From the NCBI GenBank assembly GCA_930367205.1, contig OV884009.1, forward strand, positions 93,269,189-93,333,188: a stretch of DNA of 64,000 nucleotides, written 5' to 3'. This document shows, piece by piece, positions 20,101-35,100 of this stretch. The position numbers and the translations under genes were made by a program. This stretch comes from Acanthosoma haemorrhoidale (lineage: Eukaryota; Arthropoda; Insecta; Hemiptera; Acanthosomatidae). Positions within the stretch are counted from its first letter, which is position 1, and each line of letters starts with the position of its first letter. The notes under the pieces are model-generated. The model ran no database searches. It was not told the origin of the DNA and worked only from the letters and a program-made list of their open reading frames with translations.

Positions 20101-23100
20101 TAGAAAAGACTAACTAAGGACCCACACATGAGACTCACTGAGAACCCACATGATGAGAGCTTAATGGACGTGAATATTCTGGGGAAAGAGAAAGCACTCG
20201 AAGATCAAGCACATCCAATCAAAAGTCCTTAGAACGGCGGTAAATCTCATTCTACGTCACAATATAATCCTCCATACTGTCCTCAAAATACCCTGTATCT
20301 TTGAACACATTCCCTTTAAAATTTTTATAATTTCATACAAAATTATCTTAATCGCATTGCAAGATCGCTTATCTAGCTCCATACAGTCCTACAATCCCCC
20401 TCAAAGATTGTACAAATATTTTGTAATGAACCCCATCTTGGCAATCCTGGCACAGGCCAGTATTCACGTCCTGAGCATCTACGGCTCTTGCGTACTCGCT
20501 CAATCTGTATTGATACTGTCTGGTAGTAACGAGGCTGCAGTAGCAGCATGGAGTCAGTCATTTGGTTCAATAAAAATGAAGTCTCTTTACGTTTTGTCAT
20601 AAAATCAATCTGGAATTACGGACTTCGGGGGACAGCTAACCACTCTAAGATGTGTTGTCTCGGGAGGGGAGTGGGAGGCGATCTGATCCCTGCTTACTTC
20701 TCCTTTACTGGGGAGGTGACATTCTCGGGGAGGGACATTCTGTATGAATGACATCATTCATCACAATCCCCCATTGTCATTTGAAGGAATATTTTAATTT
20801 TCAAACTAATAAGAAAATAATAATTAATCATTTATTTATACCTCTACGAAAGACCTCAGACTATCCAGAACGGCTTTAAGTTTGTTGAACGAACTCAATT
20901 CTGGAGCAATGAACCTGAGGAAGGGCATTTGGTTGATTACGCCACCCGACATATCTTGTAGTTGGAAACTGGTGTGAATGTCGTTCAGCAGATTTCTGGC
21001 TCTGATGTCGTCTAATTCAAATCTTTGTCCGGAAACAAGTGACCAAAGTATGTTGAGTATGCTCACGTCCACTGATTCTGGTAGTCTAATTTCCTCCTTG
21101 AAAATAAAATAATTGTCTTTCTTCTAAAAAAAAATCCATTAAAAGCCTTGGGAATGTCAAGTAACAATATTTATTTGTCAACGTTTCACCGAAATGTAGG
21201 GATATTATGGACTTCACGAGTGTGACAAAATCCTCCGTAAAAGTACTATAGTCCCCGTCATGAAATTAGACACTTGGGATGAAGGGGCTACTTTGCACGG
21301 TGTTGCCACATGCGGGCGGGTGGAAGTAGTGCGCACAGAGGGGCAACTGGGCTTGCCATATATTCTTAAAGTCCTGAAGAAATCTGAATTTTGGCAAAAC
21401 GACGACTTGTATAAATGAAACGACGATTTATAAATAAAATAAATCTACTTGAAAGACTCGATTTCTTGATGCAAATCTATAAATTTTTAATTTATTTGTT
21501 TTAATATGATTTTTTACACAGAACTAGAACCAGTAGACACTAGAACACTCTTTTTATTATTATTAACAAGTTTGTTATGATAAAATTACAATCTGCCTTA
21601 TTGGGCAGTAAGTAATTGTGATAATGATCTCATTCATACCATATTTACAATTTTTCATTCACTTGCTCATCCATACAGTATTTACAAACAGCCCAGAGAC
21701 CTCAAAATATCCACATGGATGTCACCTCCCTAGCATGCGAGAGAGGAAGCGGAGTCTTGGAAAGTCTCCCACGCTCCTCCGTCAGCCGCGTCACCGGATA
21801 CGAGCCAGTGGAGAATGACCAAGAGCGCGAGAGCCACAGACGCTCAGGATAGGATTGGAGAAGCTGGCCATTGCCAGGATTCCCATTGTTACGTATTTAT
21901 AGCAGGTCACGGGGCAACAGCCGTTTTAGGCTCCGACTAGGATTATAGGGATGAGTGGTGCAGTGCAAGGTCCTAGGGGATTAGGGTGGTTGGATAGGCT
22001 ACTATGGAATTTTATAAACTTGGAAGGGAGGAGTTCGAGAATGTAGGGTATATTAAGATCGTTATGAAGGGTTTTGTAGCTAACGTAATTAGGAGCATTT
22101 ACTGTTGTTCTCAGGACTTTTGATTGAAAGGATTGGATACGCTTGATGTTCGACTTTTTTGCTGTCCCCCATAGCTCTAGTCCGTATGTCCAGATTGGCT
22201 TAAGTATAACTTTGTAAATTAGTAATTTATTTGCTATTGAGAGATGGGGTGCCCTTTGAAGTAGTCTGTACAGTTGTCCAAAGCGTCTGTTTAGTTCTTA
22301 TCTTTTTAGCCTCGTATGTGGGTTTCAGGTCAGTCGTTTGTCGAGATGGAAGCCTAAGTACCGTACTTACTCGGATACAGGGAGAGGAATGGAATTAAAA
22401 GAAATTAGTGACAGAGGGTGAAGGTAATGTGGGAACATTTTGCTTCATTAACTTTGATCCGCCATTGGTTGCACCAATACTCGATCTCATCAAGGTGTTT
22501 TTGAAGGTTATGGGATGTTATATCGGGATCTGGGTGGGATGACAAGACTGCAGTGTCATCTGCAAATGTGGCCAGGAAGGTATTGGGGGTAGAGGGGACA
22601 TCAGCGGTGTATAGGTTATAGAGGATGGGACCCGGAACACTGCCCTGTGGAACTCCAGCTTTTATGGGATAGTAGTATTCTAAGCCACAGCGGACTTGGA
22701 AGAAGCGGTTTGAAAGGTAGGACTGTAGGATTAGGAAGTTTGGGAGGCAGAAGAGCACTTGAACATGTTACTGCAGGAATGTCCTGGACTTTCTTTGGAG
22801 GAGAGGTGACACTCTTGCAGGTAAATATAGAGGATTCTTTGGCTTTGTATACGTGTCTATATAGTATGTTTGTTTATTTCAGTTGCTAAATGAAGTGAAT
22901 GCAATATTGCATATATGTTATGAATGAGATCATTCATAACAATCGCTCATGGCCGCAGATTGTATTTTTTTTTTCAATATATTATGGCTTACTTAACATT
23001 GGTTCATGTACCGGCATATATTTCTTTATGTTTGATATCGTTAAGACATTATTTTATTGGATCAATGGATTGATTAATTTCATTTAATCTCTCTTCATAT

Positions 23101-26100
23101 GAGATGGGTTACTGTGAGAAGTAATCTTAAAAGTTTGTACAATCTGTTCTAGTGCTAATCAGCGACTCCTTAATATCACTGTGAAAAATATATACATACT
23201 CTTCTTCAAATTAGTAGGGTTGGGAAGGTTATAAAATATCCTCGATGTAAAACACCCAAATTCTTGAGTGCCACTGCAGATACATTAGTTGGTAGATCTT
23301 CTTAACATTAGTAATTAAATCTATACATCTTATTTTGAAAACTGAATTTTCGATAATGAGATATGAAATAATATATATAATTCTAGTAGATCCAAAGTTC
23401 AGTGGTATTGCCAATTTTTCATGAGAGATTAATAATTATATAATATTATATTAAGAATGTATTAACATTCTCTACTTCCTCTTAAGATAACATTTTGTTA
23501 GATTAATTAGTAATTAAACTATATTTTTAATTTATTTTTTTTACTAAACAGATAGCCATAAATATGTGGACAGACGAATGGACAAATATTGCAGTGGCAA
23601 AATTCTTTTTCCCTTCCCACTAATGTAAATTATAATTTACAGGCGTTACTTCTTTGTAAAAATAGTTTTCAAAGTATGATAAATAAGATGAGCCCCATCA
23701 CTTTCAATTAAGTCAGTCCACCAATGTATAATGTACATCATTATACTTTTGTACAATGCAGATCACTATTTTGTACACTAGAATTTGTATAAAATGTAGC
23801 CAAGCTACAGAAAATACAATGAAGCAATTGTAAATAGATTCGTTTGTAGAATCTATATTTTGTACATATATAAATTTGTAACAAGGGGATATGGGAAAAA
23901 AAATAAAAAAAGGTTGTCAAAGACGTTTGATAGACTTTTTTTTATTAAAATAAAACCACGAGACCTATGAACAAAAATTAAACGAAAAAAATCGTGCCCG
24001 TTTTGTTTACTTTGTAGACTTCTTAGGTTCCAGAACAGAAGCATTTACAATTTTTTATTTGATTTTTTTCCTCATCGTTAAGGAAATTTAACGCAGACAA
24101 ATTTTAATGTCATTTAAACAAATGAAAATTTTGAAACTATATAAATCACATATTTAATATAGTCCAAGATGGTTTTAATAGGTTTTGAAAATTAAATATT
24201 CCAGGTATTTCCATTTTTAGAATAGGTGATTTTCCCTGATCACAAATTTAATTAAGAATATTTTATAAAAAATACCCCAGCAGATTTTTTTACAATCATT
24301 TAATAAGATTTTAAAAGCCCCGCGTTCCATAATTTCTAGTTACAGCCACATTTGATTAATTAATGAGATTATCAGGTGGTAGAGGAAGGATGGTACGCAT
24401 ATAGCCAGATATAGCCAGTGGTTTGCTACTACTGGGTCATTTTAATTAATCCGTAATGTTGGCTAAGTCAGATGACCGATTCGTTGAAAGTGAACCAATA
24501 ACTTGGTTTCTCGTGTAAGTATTTTGCATGAGGAGCGCTTTAAAAAATAAAATAGCGACTTGAGTTTTTCAAAATTCACCTTTTGATGTTGATGCAAGTA
24601 TTGAACTAAGTCCTCGGTCTCAACTGATATTCTATCTTCCATGATGCCCCTGTTCAAGCCGAAAGACTTAAGATGCTTCATGACAAACTTCTTCTGTTCG
24701 GTGAAATAATCCCCGTCCACGAACACTAGCCCTACAACAAAATAACACAATTCTTAAATTGATAAAATCCATTTTTATTTATATATAAACAAATCAATGG
24801 GACTCATTTTTCTACAATGACTGCTTTACATCAAATATGACATACACAAATAAGACCAGATCATTTTTGAAAGGAACAATGATGTTTATGAAATAGAGCA
24901 ATTAGCAACATTACATAGTCGATTTTGAATTACTTAATATGTAAGAGTATCTATTAGTTTTAAAAATAGTTCAATATATGGCTTGTTAAAGGGAGGGCAT
25001 TTTTTATGCAAGTTTTTTCGGACAGGTATTGTAAAGTATTTTTTCGTACTGAATAAATAATATATGTATATACATAAAAATTTTAAATAAAAGCGTTTTC
25101 GCTACAATAAAGTTTATATATACTGACCAAGTCTTTCCCCGAAGGACCTGAATCTGAAGAAAAATCCATCAGGTCTGGCCTCGAATTGCTCCCTGGTAAG
25201 TAACTCCTTCATCACTGCTAAGTTGGTACCAATGACAAGCTTGTTGATGCCAAGTTTCACCCCGACTAACGGTCCATACCTGCTCTCCATGAAACATACT
25301 ATACATTAAACAAGTTTTATTTCACAGAATCCTCTTTTTTTTTTTCATTAAAGTTTCGTTATATCGAACATTACCTAAATTGTATTTTTTTAAATATAAA
25401 TGAATGTCTAAACATACATCTAAACGAATCAAACGATGTCGATCAGGAAGAAAAACATCAAAAGATGGTATTGGTGAAATCTTTCTTAAATATTTCAGCA
25501 AATCATAAATCCCTTCTTCACAGGTCAGAGACATTAAAAGTTAGAGAAACGAGGGCCTACTTTTTTTCAAGGCTATTTTTTCATCTGTCATACAGAAATA
25601 TTTAAATTATAGCCTCTCCCTTCGGGCTCCTATATAATTAGTAAGCACATCTTGTTTTGTTGATTGGTATGGGATCAGCGTTGGGTAACGGGCAGCGGCT
25701 AAGGAAACTCTCAAACTTTGAAATAACCCATTCCTTTTAATTTAATGCGGTATACCCTTTTTTAGCTCATGATATAACTAGACTAGAAAAAGAAAACGGA
25801 CTTATATATGGCAGGCCATTGTTACAATGCTTATATATAAGATCGGAAAACAATGTACTTTCCAGTGCCGTGGCTGGGTGAGAGGTTCACATATTTTTCC
25901 CTAAATTATATATAAAATTAAAATCGACAATATGATAACCTTGTAATTGACAGAATCGATGATTTAATAATTATGTTACTCAACAAAAATGCGTGCTGAC
26001 CCCAGCAGTCCAACTTAACGTCAACATTTTTACGCTTAACCAGTAAAAAAAGAAAACGGTTGCGCCGCAAATGTGGTATTGATTATGGCCTCGCCTCGTA

Positions 26101-29100
26101 AAGACACATCGCACGGTGGACTGTCTACACAATCTAGCGGGACAAAAGTCAATGTTATTAAATTAATTGTTTTGTTTTTTTGTCAAAGTTATTTGTACTT
26201 AGTTGTAAAAATCAGTTCAGAAATGTTTTTGTACGCAATTAAAAGATGAATTTCACAAGCCCCGGAAACTGAACAATTTTCAATGGGAAAAAAAAATCAG
26301 ATTTGACTAAAAAAATGTAGTTATTATTTAAATATATACATAAAATTAATCTAAGTAGTAAATTAATATATCACCTTACTAAACATGTACAAAAAATTAT
26401 AATGACACTTCACTTTATACGTTCATGTTGCTTCCGTTATCACTGCTGCTACTTGCAATGTTCGCGATAACACGAATCACAGTTAAATGAATAAGTTCCA
26501 ATACTTCTTTAGAACAGCTTAAATATTTTGGAGGGAATGGTCTGGCATATGATATGGATCAGAGGATATTAAAAAATTGTGAAAAATATCTTTATTTTTA
26601 TGTGTTTGAGATATTTTTCTACAAATTTCCTGGCGATACTTTCTTTTTAGATTCCTTGTGACGACTTCCTCAGACAGTTGCTCAGTAGGAATAAGAATTT
26701 TGACCGAGTTCTGGACTATGACAAAGAATTTTGTCGAGGGTCACGGGCGTAAGATACCATTCATTTACTCTTACCTGCATACAGTTTTGCTGTGTTCAAA
26801 GTATAGTCTTCAAGAGCCGGATGTTTTATTTCAAAATAGTATGCTAAGACTCGAAGGAATAACATTAAACCGTTCAATGAGTTCCTCGTCAACGCCAGTT
26901 ATATCTGACGACATCTTAAAATTTGATAAAATCTTTTGCTGTGTTGCCATCATTTGTATTCTCCCCTCTTTGTTTGGGAGTGTCGATCAGCAACTCAGTT
27001 CCTAGAGGCTTCTGTCAATAATTTGTTTTTTTCTTGAAGCCACATTGTCTTTTTCGTTTTGGCAACCGGCACATACGCAAGATTGATAAAGCTACGATTT
27101 CACTGAGCCCAGTTTTGCTTTAAAACTTTAAAAAACGAAAGTAAGGATTGAAGTAGTTCTTCTCTTAGACATTTAGGAGGGTCGTGAAGGTTGAATTTCG
27201 TACATATTCATACGAGATGTCACGGCATGCTGATTTGGTCTATTAATTACTTACTGGCCACTTAAATAAATACCCACTGCTTTTAATCACATATTTCGCA
27301 ACAGAAATGAACAATTTTAAATAAATGATTACTATACAAAATTATGCGATTGAAGTTGGTATATATGTAAAATACACGACTAGTATAACCAGGAAATAAA
27401 GATATTCTGGACTTCTCAGAAAGCTTTTTAAAATTTGTATTTTAGAGATCATCGTTTCAATTTCTACTCAATTGCAAATAAATTATTTATGAAATAAGTT
27501 TAAATATATTAAAAAATCTTACTAGGGTTAGAATCCATACTTTTGAAAAAAGTGTTCAATTTATAAGTTGTTCACTCTGGCAATCAGACCGGTACACTAC
27601 CTACTGGTTTGGTGTTACTACACGACCTACCAGGAATTAGACATTGACTCATTGCTCGTTTACTTTGAACTCGGTCAATACGATTTATCTAATATCACTG
27701 AACTTTAGTCTCACTTTAGAATTAAATGTTATAACAAATATATCCCATCAATCTTTCTACTTTTGGCCCACTAGATTGTTCATAGGCCCACTGTGCGTCG
27801 CCTTCTGATGATTTAAGCGATACTTCCTATAGAAGAATAACTAACGGGTGATATAAATCATAACAATGCCATTTAAGACTTTTCTAATAAAATATACGCT
27901 TACGTTTTATTATTAATGTGTACAATCTGTTCAAACAAAAGCATTAGAATTTATTGATTTGTAATCAGTAAATGTTTTTGACCAAACTTGATTTTGATTG
28001 CCCTAGAAAGGGTTGGAAATTAGGAACCACCCAGGGTGGTAAATAAAATACCACAAATTTATAATCATAACTATTCAATAATTTAATTAAATATTTGAGT
28101 TTTATATTATTTTACTCGTGTTGGAATATTTTATGTGAGACTAGTATAGTGAAGAGTTTATGATTTTTTGGGTAAAAATAAGTTTTCGGTTTTGTTAGTG
28201 TTCCTCAGACGTAATGCACGCAATCCGGACGGACTGAAATTCGATACAGGGGGCCCCACTTATCCAGCCAGATACCCACTCAACTGTTCTTATCCAATAG
28301 TGGCTATGTTAATTCCACCCATCACGAACGAACGCAGTTGAGAACTTAAAGAATATTATTCGATTTTATAATAATTGATCCAATCAGTTGCCTCCCCATT
28401 TTCCCCAGTGTGTGAACCTGGACTGATTTGTCATTTGCCATTCGTTAAGAAAATAAGAAGGACAATGTTGCTTTTAAACGGTGACTGAAGAAATTTGAAA
28501 AGTTAGCGTAACAGGCACGGATTTTAATACATTTATTTAGTGCTACATTCATTTAAAAGTAACGATCGAATCATGCATACACATTGTCGTAGAACATTTA
28601 TATGTATATATATTGTAATATTTACTTATAGTCGTACAAAAATAATATGAAAAAGCCCCACGCTGGTGGCAAGCTATTCCATAAAATTTAGCCAATTTAA
28701 TAATAAAAAAAAATTTAACATTTAAGTTATAATTTATTATATCTCAGGAGGGTCCTTTACGACCAAACATTTACATATAATAAATAAAAATTAGACACAG
28801 ACTGGTTTTAAGTTCTTCACAATATGTCCGTCTCGACTTGTGTTGTTCTAGTCCAAGTATTTTGTTGATCCAGACCCTCCAAATTTATAATGCATCCCAT
28901 TGATGATGTATGAGGAGGCTCACGTCAAATATGTTCTACCATCCACAAACTGAAACAAATCGTCATCAGCACCCCTCTTCTGCAATTCCAAACAACTGAC
29001 AACTGACAACTTCTTTCAAGCATCTCTAAACTGAATTCCCAGCGTTCCTCTCAGCTGTTCCAATTACTGGCAAACTTCCCAACTATTCCATTCACTTGTT

Positions 29101-32100
29101 TGAAATTGAACTTTTTATAATTCATTTTATATCATTTATTATTTTATATAGTAAAATAAACCTTTTGTCAAATTGGTCCTTAAAAATAACATTACAATAC
29201 ATTCATACAGACAGACGAAATACCGTTTCAAAGTAGATAAAAAAAAAATTTTCACTATAAACTTTTTAAAACCTATTTTAATTTTTAAATTGTTTTTTTT
29301 TAAATACATACAAACGAAATAAAGAGCTTAGAAAGTGGAGAACTAATTTCTTAAAACTCGTAGGACATGGTTTGAGTTTCTTGAAAACCTATTAAATGAT
29401 TGTGAATAAAACACTTGGCATTTTTTATCTAAATAACTTTAACTTTAACATTGACTTAATTAAACGGTTCTTCAGGTTCAATACTTGAAGAATTCCCTTT
29501 TTGTCTATGCTGTATATATAAAAAGATTTGTGAAGTAAAATTTTTCATAGTTTAGGATCACAGGTTAGCGGTTGCTCCTTTAATTCCCTATACTACAACC
29601 TTTTGGTTTTGTTAAAACTTCTACACAAGGTAGCGTTAATTTTTGTGATGGAAGGGAGGTGTGGGCTCTAGCATAAAAGTGGCTACGTGATGTGGCATGA
29701 TACAAATAGAGGGAGGACATCACGTTTCACTCTCATTACAGCTACCAGTCATTTGATGAGGGGTTAGAGATACCAAAAGAGCTAAGTACCAGATTGACTG
29801 GTAGATCTAAGGGTCATTGGTCTCACCAGGGTATAAGGGGCTATAAAATTGATTCATGGATTATTCACTACTGTTATCGTAATTTATAAATTGATGTAAA
29901 CAAATAATGAAATAAAATGGCGAGGCTTTGACCCTAGAATCAACTGGTAATAATAAAATGTTGACATTATTATAAAGTGAATGGTGTGAATGTCAGAATA
30001 GTCGAAGGGAAATGGAGCACCATTGTGTTGACGTGGTTGTATGTGGTCAGGGACTTTAAAGAACGTGTTGCTTTTTTTCAAAGACTGGACGTGGGAAAGT
30101 CACTTTCAAAACCAGTCCATTGATGACTTGGTAGAGATAAATCCATTGATTAGTGCTTGTATGTAGTGACCACCCATGTTGTGTTGTTCAATAAAGTATT
30201 ATTTAAATAATTGTTTGGTCCAATGAGAAAGGCTGTACTTTCTAGTTATTCTAATTTTGTACTGCAACTCTATTTTTTTGTTTGAGATTAATTTCGGCGT
30301 AAAGCCCTAAGGTCACCAACTCCGTTGTTTGTGTATTCAAACTCATTTTGACTAGCCCACCGATTGGAGCCCGAAATAGTACTAGGACTGGGGCCCAGGA
30401 GGCAACCAAGTCCCACATCAGGCGGTGGCTATAGATATAGTTTTGTAGGACACAAGGTCTAATCGGAGGATGTGGATAAAAACTATGTATTATAGTTTAT
30501 ATGTAGAATTATATGTATAGTTACTATCACCTAACTTAAACATTAAATACATCAATACAATCCATTAATGTTCACTTTAAACAAAAAGTGAGTTTCAGGT
30601 GATCATCTTTCGTCAATCTTTTTTTTTTTTTTTATTCATTCACTTACAACCTTTCTTTCATAAACTAACATAAAATAAAATATACAACCATTTTTATCAT
30701 ACAGAATAAAAACACTTCAACAATACTCCATTAGATAAATACTTATTAATAAAACAAAAATAACTCCTTATTTATTCTTAGAAAAGTTCTTATTTTTTAT
30801 CGAAAGTTTATATAGAAATTCTAAGCAAAACTGAACAAACCTATATTCAGGTTTGTCTACCTAAAAATTCTTCAATCGATCTGAAATATACTTATTAGTT
30901 TTTGGTTAACCTAAAACAAGGGGAAATATAAAAAAAAAATTTAATGTGAAAAAAATCAGGCCTCCCAAATTTTCCTCTTCCCCTAGAAGATAAATGCAGG
31001 TACACATTTTATAAAAATTGCCTATATTAATCATCTGCTACGTCAAAAATGTCCAAAAGATTATAAAATAAATAAAGATGTGTTAAGAATAACAAATTTT
31101 AAATAAAGATAATTTTTATATTTTCACTGTTCTTTATTAAATAAAGGCCCGTTTCCCTTCCCAACACTCCCTTCAAAAAGTCTCTCTTGCTTGTGACCCC
31201 AACGTCACGTCCAAAGGGCAAGAAACTAACAAACGATTCAAACTACTTCTTTGTCTCATGAAGAGTTCTGACATATCAACAGAAAACAAGGGGCTAATTT
31301 AAAACACAACGATACTCCAATCTAGCTGGTCCCACGGAATAGATGTCTCGGTGAGTAGCGAACCTTCGGATAGCCAATGCTTCTAAATCAACAAGCATAT
31401 CGTAACCTTCACGTTGATCTCAACATCACATTCATTCAATAATTCACATCCCACATGCCCCATTCCGCTACCAGAACTTCTATTCCCAGAGCGACGCCTA
31501 AGGCTGAGGTGGCCTTGCGACCTCATCACCACCAACTAGAATTTTGTTTAAAGTGATCATTAAAGTGCCTAATTTAAAACTGAATCACGATGCACTGTTT
31601 AAAACACTACGTATTGATTGGATGTAATCAATTCAATAAAGACATATATATATATATATTGTTTTTTTTATGTTCCAGTTTAGAAGCTATTTTATTTAAG
31701 ATATAATGCCTTGAATTTTTCTCCATCGTTGAAGAAAAATTTAAGATTTGGAGTAAAACGTAGACAGTTTATATGATACAGTTGTTAATAAAAGCGTTAC
31801 GAAGAGGCTCAAGCTTTATAAACGTGAAAATATAAAAATTATCTTTATTTAAAATTTGTTATTCTTAACACATCTTTATTTATTTCATAAAGATTTAGGA
31901 CATTCTTGACGTAGCAGATGATTAATATATGCAATTTTTATAAAATTTGTACCTCCATTTATCTACTAGGTTCTTATAAAAGTTCTTGTGTGTAAATGCT
32001 TATTTCAAAAATTAATCTACTTAGGTTGACATTTGAAGCCTCTAATCTACAAAATAAATCTCGCGTGGTCCGATAATAACTACTATTAGTAATAAGCTAC

Positions 32101-35100
32101 AGATTACACTTTCGAATATTTCATAAATAGAAGGCGACCTGATCGAGGCTCGTTTTGAAGACTAGTATTCCTAGCACTGAAGGGTTTGAACCAAAATGCT
32201 GCCACTTTGCAAATCGCCACCTTCAACGGACGAATTCCTATCCTGCCGCCTTCACACCCAATCCCTTCAGCTAATGAATACATTTCGTTGTTATACATAA
32301 TTATAAAGAAAGTATAAATGCCAACGGCGTACACTAATCCTCATGCCAGCATCGATGGGAACAGGCTGTACGGGGAAACTAGGTTCAGTTAGTTTGTTAG
32401 ATTTTTTTTTAGGTTAGTATTAGCACAAGTCATTCTTAAGGTGTGTCCTATCACTTTCAACGTTTACATGCCTTGTATTCTGTAAATCAGGCTTCCATAA
32501 AAAAAAGTCATTGAACCTAGCTCATTACAGTAAATATAATTATTAAGATAAACAATACCTTTGTGACAGCCACTCCCATACGAGGTGCGTGTATCCTAGT
32601 TTCTGACGAAGTTTGAAAAACATGTAATAATTTCCAATAATAGGAATCCAACGAGGACCTACGAAAAAAAAACATGTTTAAAACATATGAATTGCAGCTT
32701 CAATCACTCCAAAAGAAGAAATCTTACTTTTTTATGGATCGATTAAATTCAAATTAAGGAAAGTTGGCCTTATTTCGAGCTTTCACTCATAATCATTGGA
32801 GATATTCTTACCTTTTTAAGGAAATTGTTACAACAAATAGGTAAAACAATATCCTTTGAATAGAAATACAGTAGTGGTCAAACGTTTCCGGGCAGGTCAT
32901 ATATTTATTAATACTCAGAATCTATCATTAGGATTTAACAATGTTCTGATTTATTTAACGGTACAAGTGATTTAGTTTACTCACTAAGCCTTATAAGGTA
33001 GGACAAAACAATATTTTCAATAGGTTAGTTAACATGGTTCGTTATGCAAGTATAGATATCAGTGAAAGGGTTATTAGTTTTTCACTTGAAGGAAAATCTC
33101 GTCGTGAAATTGCTAAAATGTTGGTAAAAGTGATTTATTAAAAAATTATGATTCAGAAGGTGGTATGAGTGGCCGACCAAGGTGTGGAAGGACTCGTAAA
33201 ACTACTCAAAAAATTAATAAGTGAAAAGGCGGAATTCTATTGCATACATCCATAACAATAAATAAAAACCATTGACCACTAATGTATATATTTTAGACCA
33301 CTTAAAATGTGAAATGTTATATTCATTTATATTTAAGTTGATTCATATTATATAATATACTTTTTGGCACGTTAAAATTTTTGCGGGATGTTGGGGGGAG
33401 ATAGTAAGAGATATTTAAATGGTATCTAACATATCACTATCTAGTTTATATTTACTATAGAGAAAAAATATAACATGTAACATCATTTCATGCCATTCTT
33501 TTATCACTATCTCTAAGCAAATGTGTGAAAATCATTTACTGCTCAGGCCCAGCATGAAGGATTTTATTTTACAACAGGCAATCTGTGAGTATCGAACTAG
33601 TCGCATAATGTTCGCAGAGCCACTTCCGCTCCAACCTGACAACAATCAGTCCACCAACACGGCGGTGTAGTGTGTCCTGTGAAACCTTATTGCCACGACG
33701 CAAGACTTATTATGGCTTGAAGAGATTCGGTGTGGCTTGTACGTTCCCGTGAGATTTCGGTAAATACATCTAAAATCATCTTCCGACAGATGACAAACCA
33801 GTACGGCTCGTGCACCCGTTCCCACGACTTGTTTGAATTTGTAGAAGTGATTTTCAAGTAGTTCGTAATGTAGTGGAATAATGAAGTTATAATGGAGTTT
33901 CTGAATTTGTACAAGGGAGAACCTATCATATGGAATCCACATCATCAAGGAGATAAATGTAGGAACAAGGTGTACTGTGCTTGGAAAACTATTCAAAATA
34001 ATATTAGTAAGGAGTTTGGATAATTGTAATAATTGATACGGGTGACACTCCTGAATGTCTAGTTTAGACGGGAGATGACTAAACTAATGTAAATTTTGTG
34101 AGGTCCGAGAGTCTAGTCCCGATGCTGCAAGTATATTTTTCTTTAGCTAGTAATAATAATAATAATTGTGGCATCAATCAATAGATATTGCACAGAAAAT
34201 TTGGTTACTCTTATGATATGTATGAAGGACGTGGGCTCACGTATTTCATTTATTCTAAAAAAAACATTTATTTATGTTTTAAATTTTATTTACATAATTT
34301 GCTTTCGGGAGTCTCATTTATAAAGAAAGAGTATTTGGTCTATATCAGCAAAAACAAAGTAGCCAGGAAAATTTTCACTTCATCATTGCTTCTACAACTT
34401 AAACAAAAAAAAAATTCACTATAATCACTTTATTTTTCAATGGAATTTTATTCAGGATATAGGGTTTTTTTTGTAATTCCCGAACCTCCCCTTTGACTAC
34501 GTCCTCGTGTGTTGTATACTAAATAAAACAATAACTTGATTAGACTTACATCAATTATACATAAAACGTATAGAATGGTCATTTGGATTTAATCATATGC
34601 TCTATTTGAAATCATCTATAAATTGTTCCTGTATTTTAACGAAAAATCTTCAAAAATCTATCTTTTACTTTACAAATCAGCTATAAAATAATAGCTTCGG
34701 GAAATGTATTAATACGGGAGATTGGTAGTTAAAGTAGAACCTCTCAACGATACACTAACCAAAGAACAAAAGATTTGTTGTGTAATTAAAATTTTATTTG
34801 AGTAGGTATCCCACATTCTAAGTAATGAACTAGGAAAAAACAATGCATGTGCCCGAAAAATTGCTGATCATGTGAGGGGTATTCTGAACATGTACACACG
34901 AACAAATAAAAATATTGAAGATTCATTTTAATATGTAAACAACAGGCTTTTTGGGGGGGGGGGAATTGAATAAGTATTTTTCCTACTAATAAAAAATTTT
35001 GTAAATATACTGTTGTACTATAGTTATGCAAGATACCATGAAAAGGATTACAGAATCATCTAAATACAATAAGTGATTCAATATGAATTGGTAAGGAAAT

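Noticed and set aside
21097..21260. Possible extra P450 exon upstream of exon 5
   Set aside because: The phase between exons 4 and 5 is already complete (LHQHQK joined to EEIRLP) and no open frame with acceptor and donor exists here.
26658..27005. 115-codon plus-strand frame in P450 intron 2, and a minus-strand reading MATQQKILSNFKMSS in the same place
   Set aside because: Neither shows a recognisable domain or convincing splice sites. A stop follows within 40 codons on the minus strand.
30340..30440. GC-richer patch near 30350-30430 as a tRNA-like or SINE head
   Set aside because: No A/B box pair or cloverleaf could be drawn and no second copy was found in the window.
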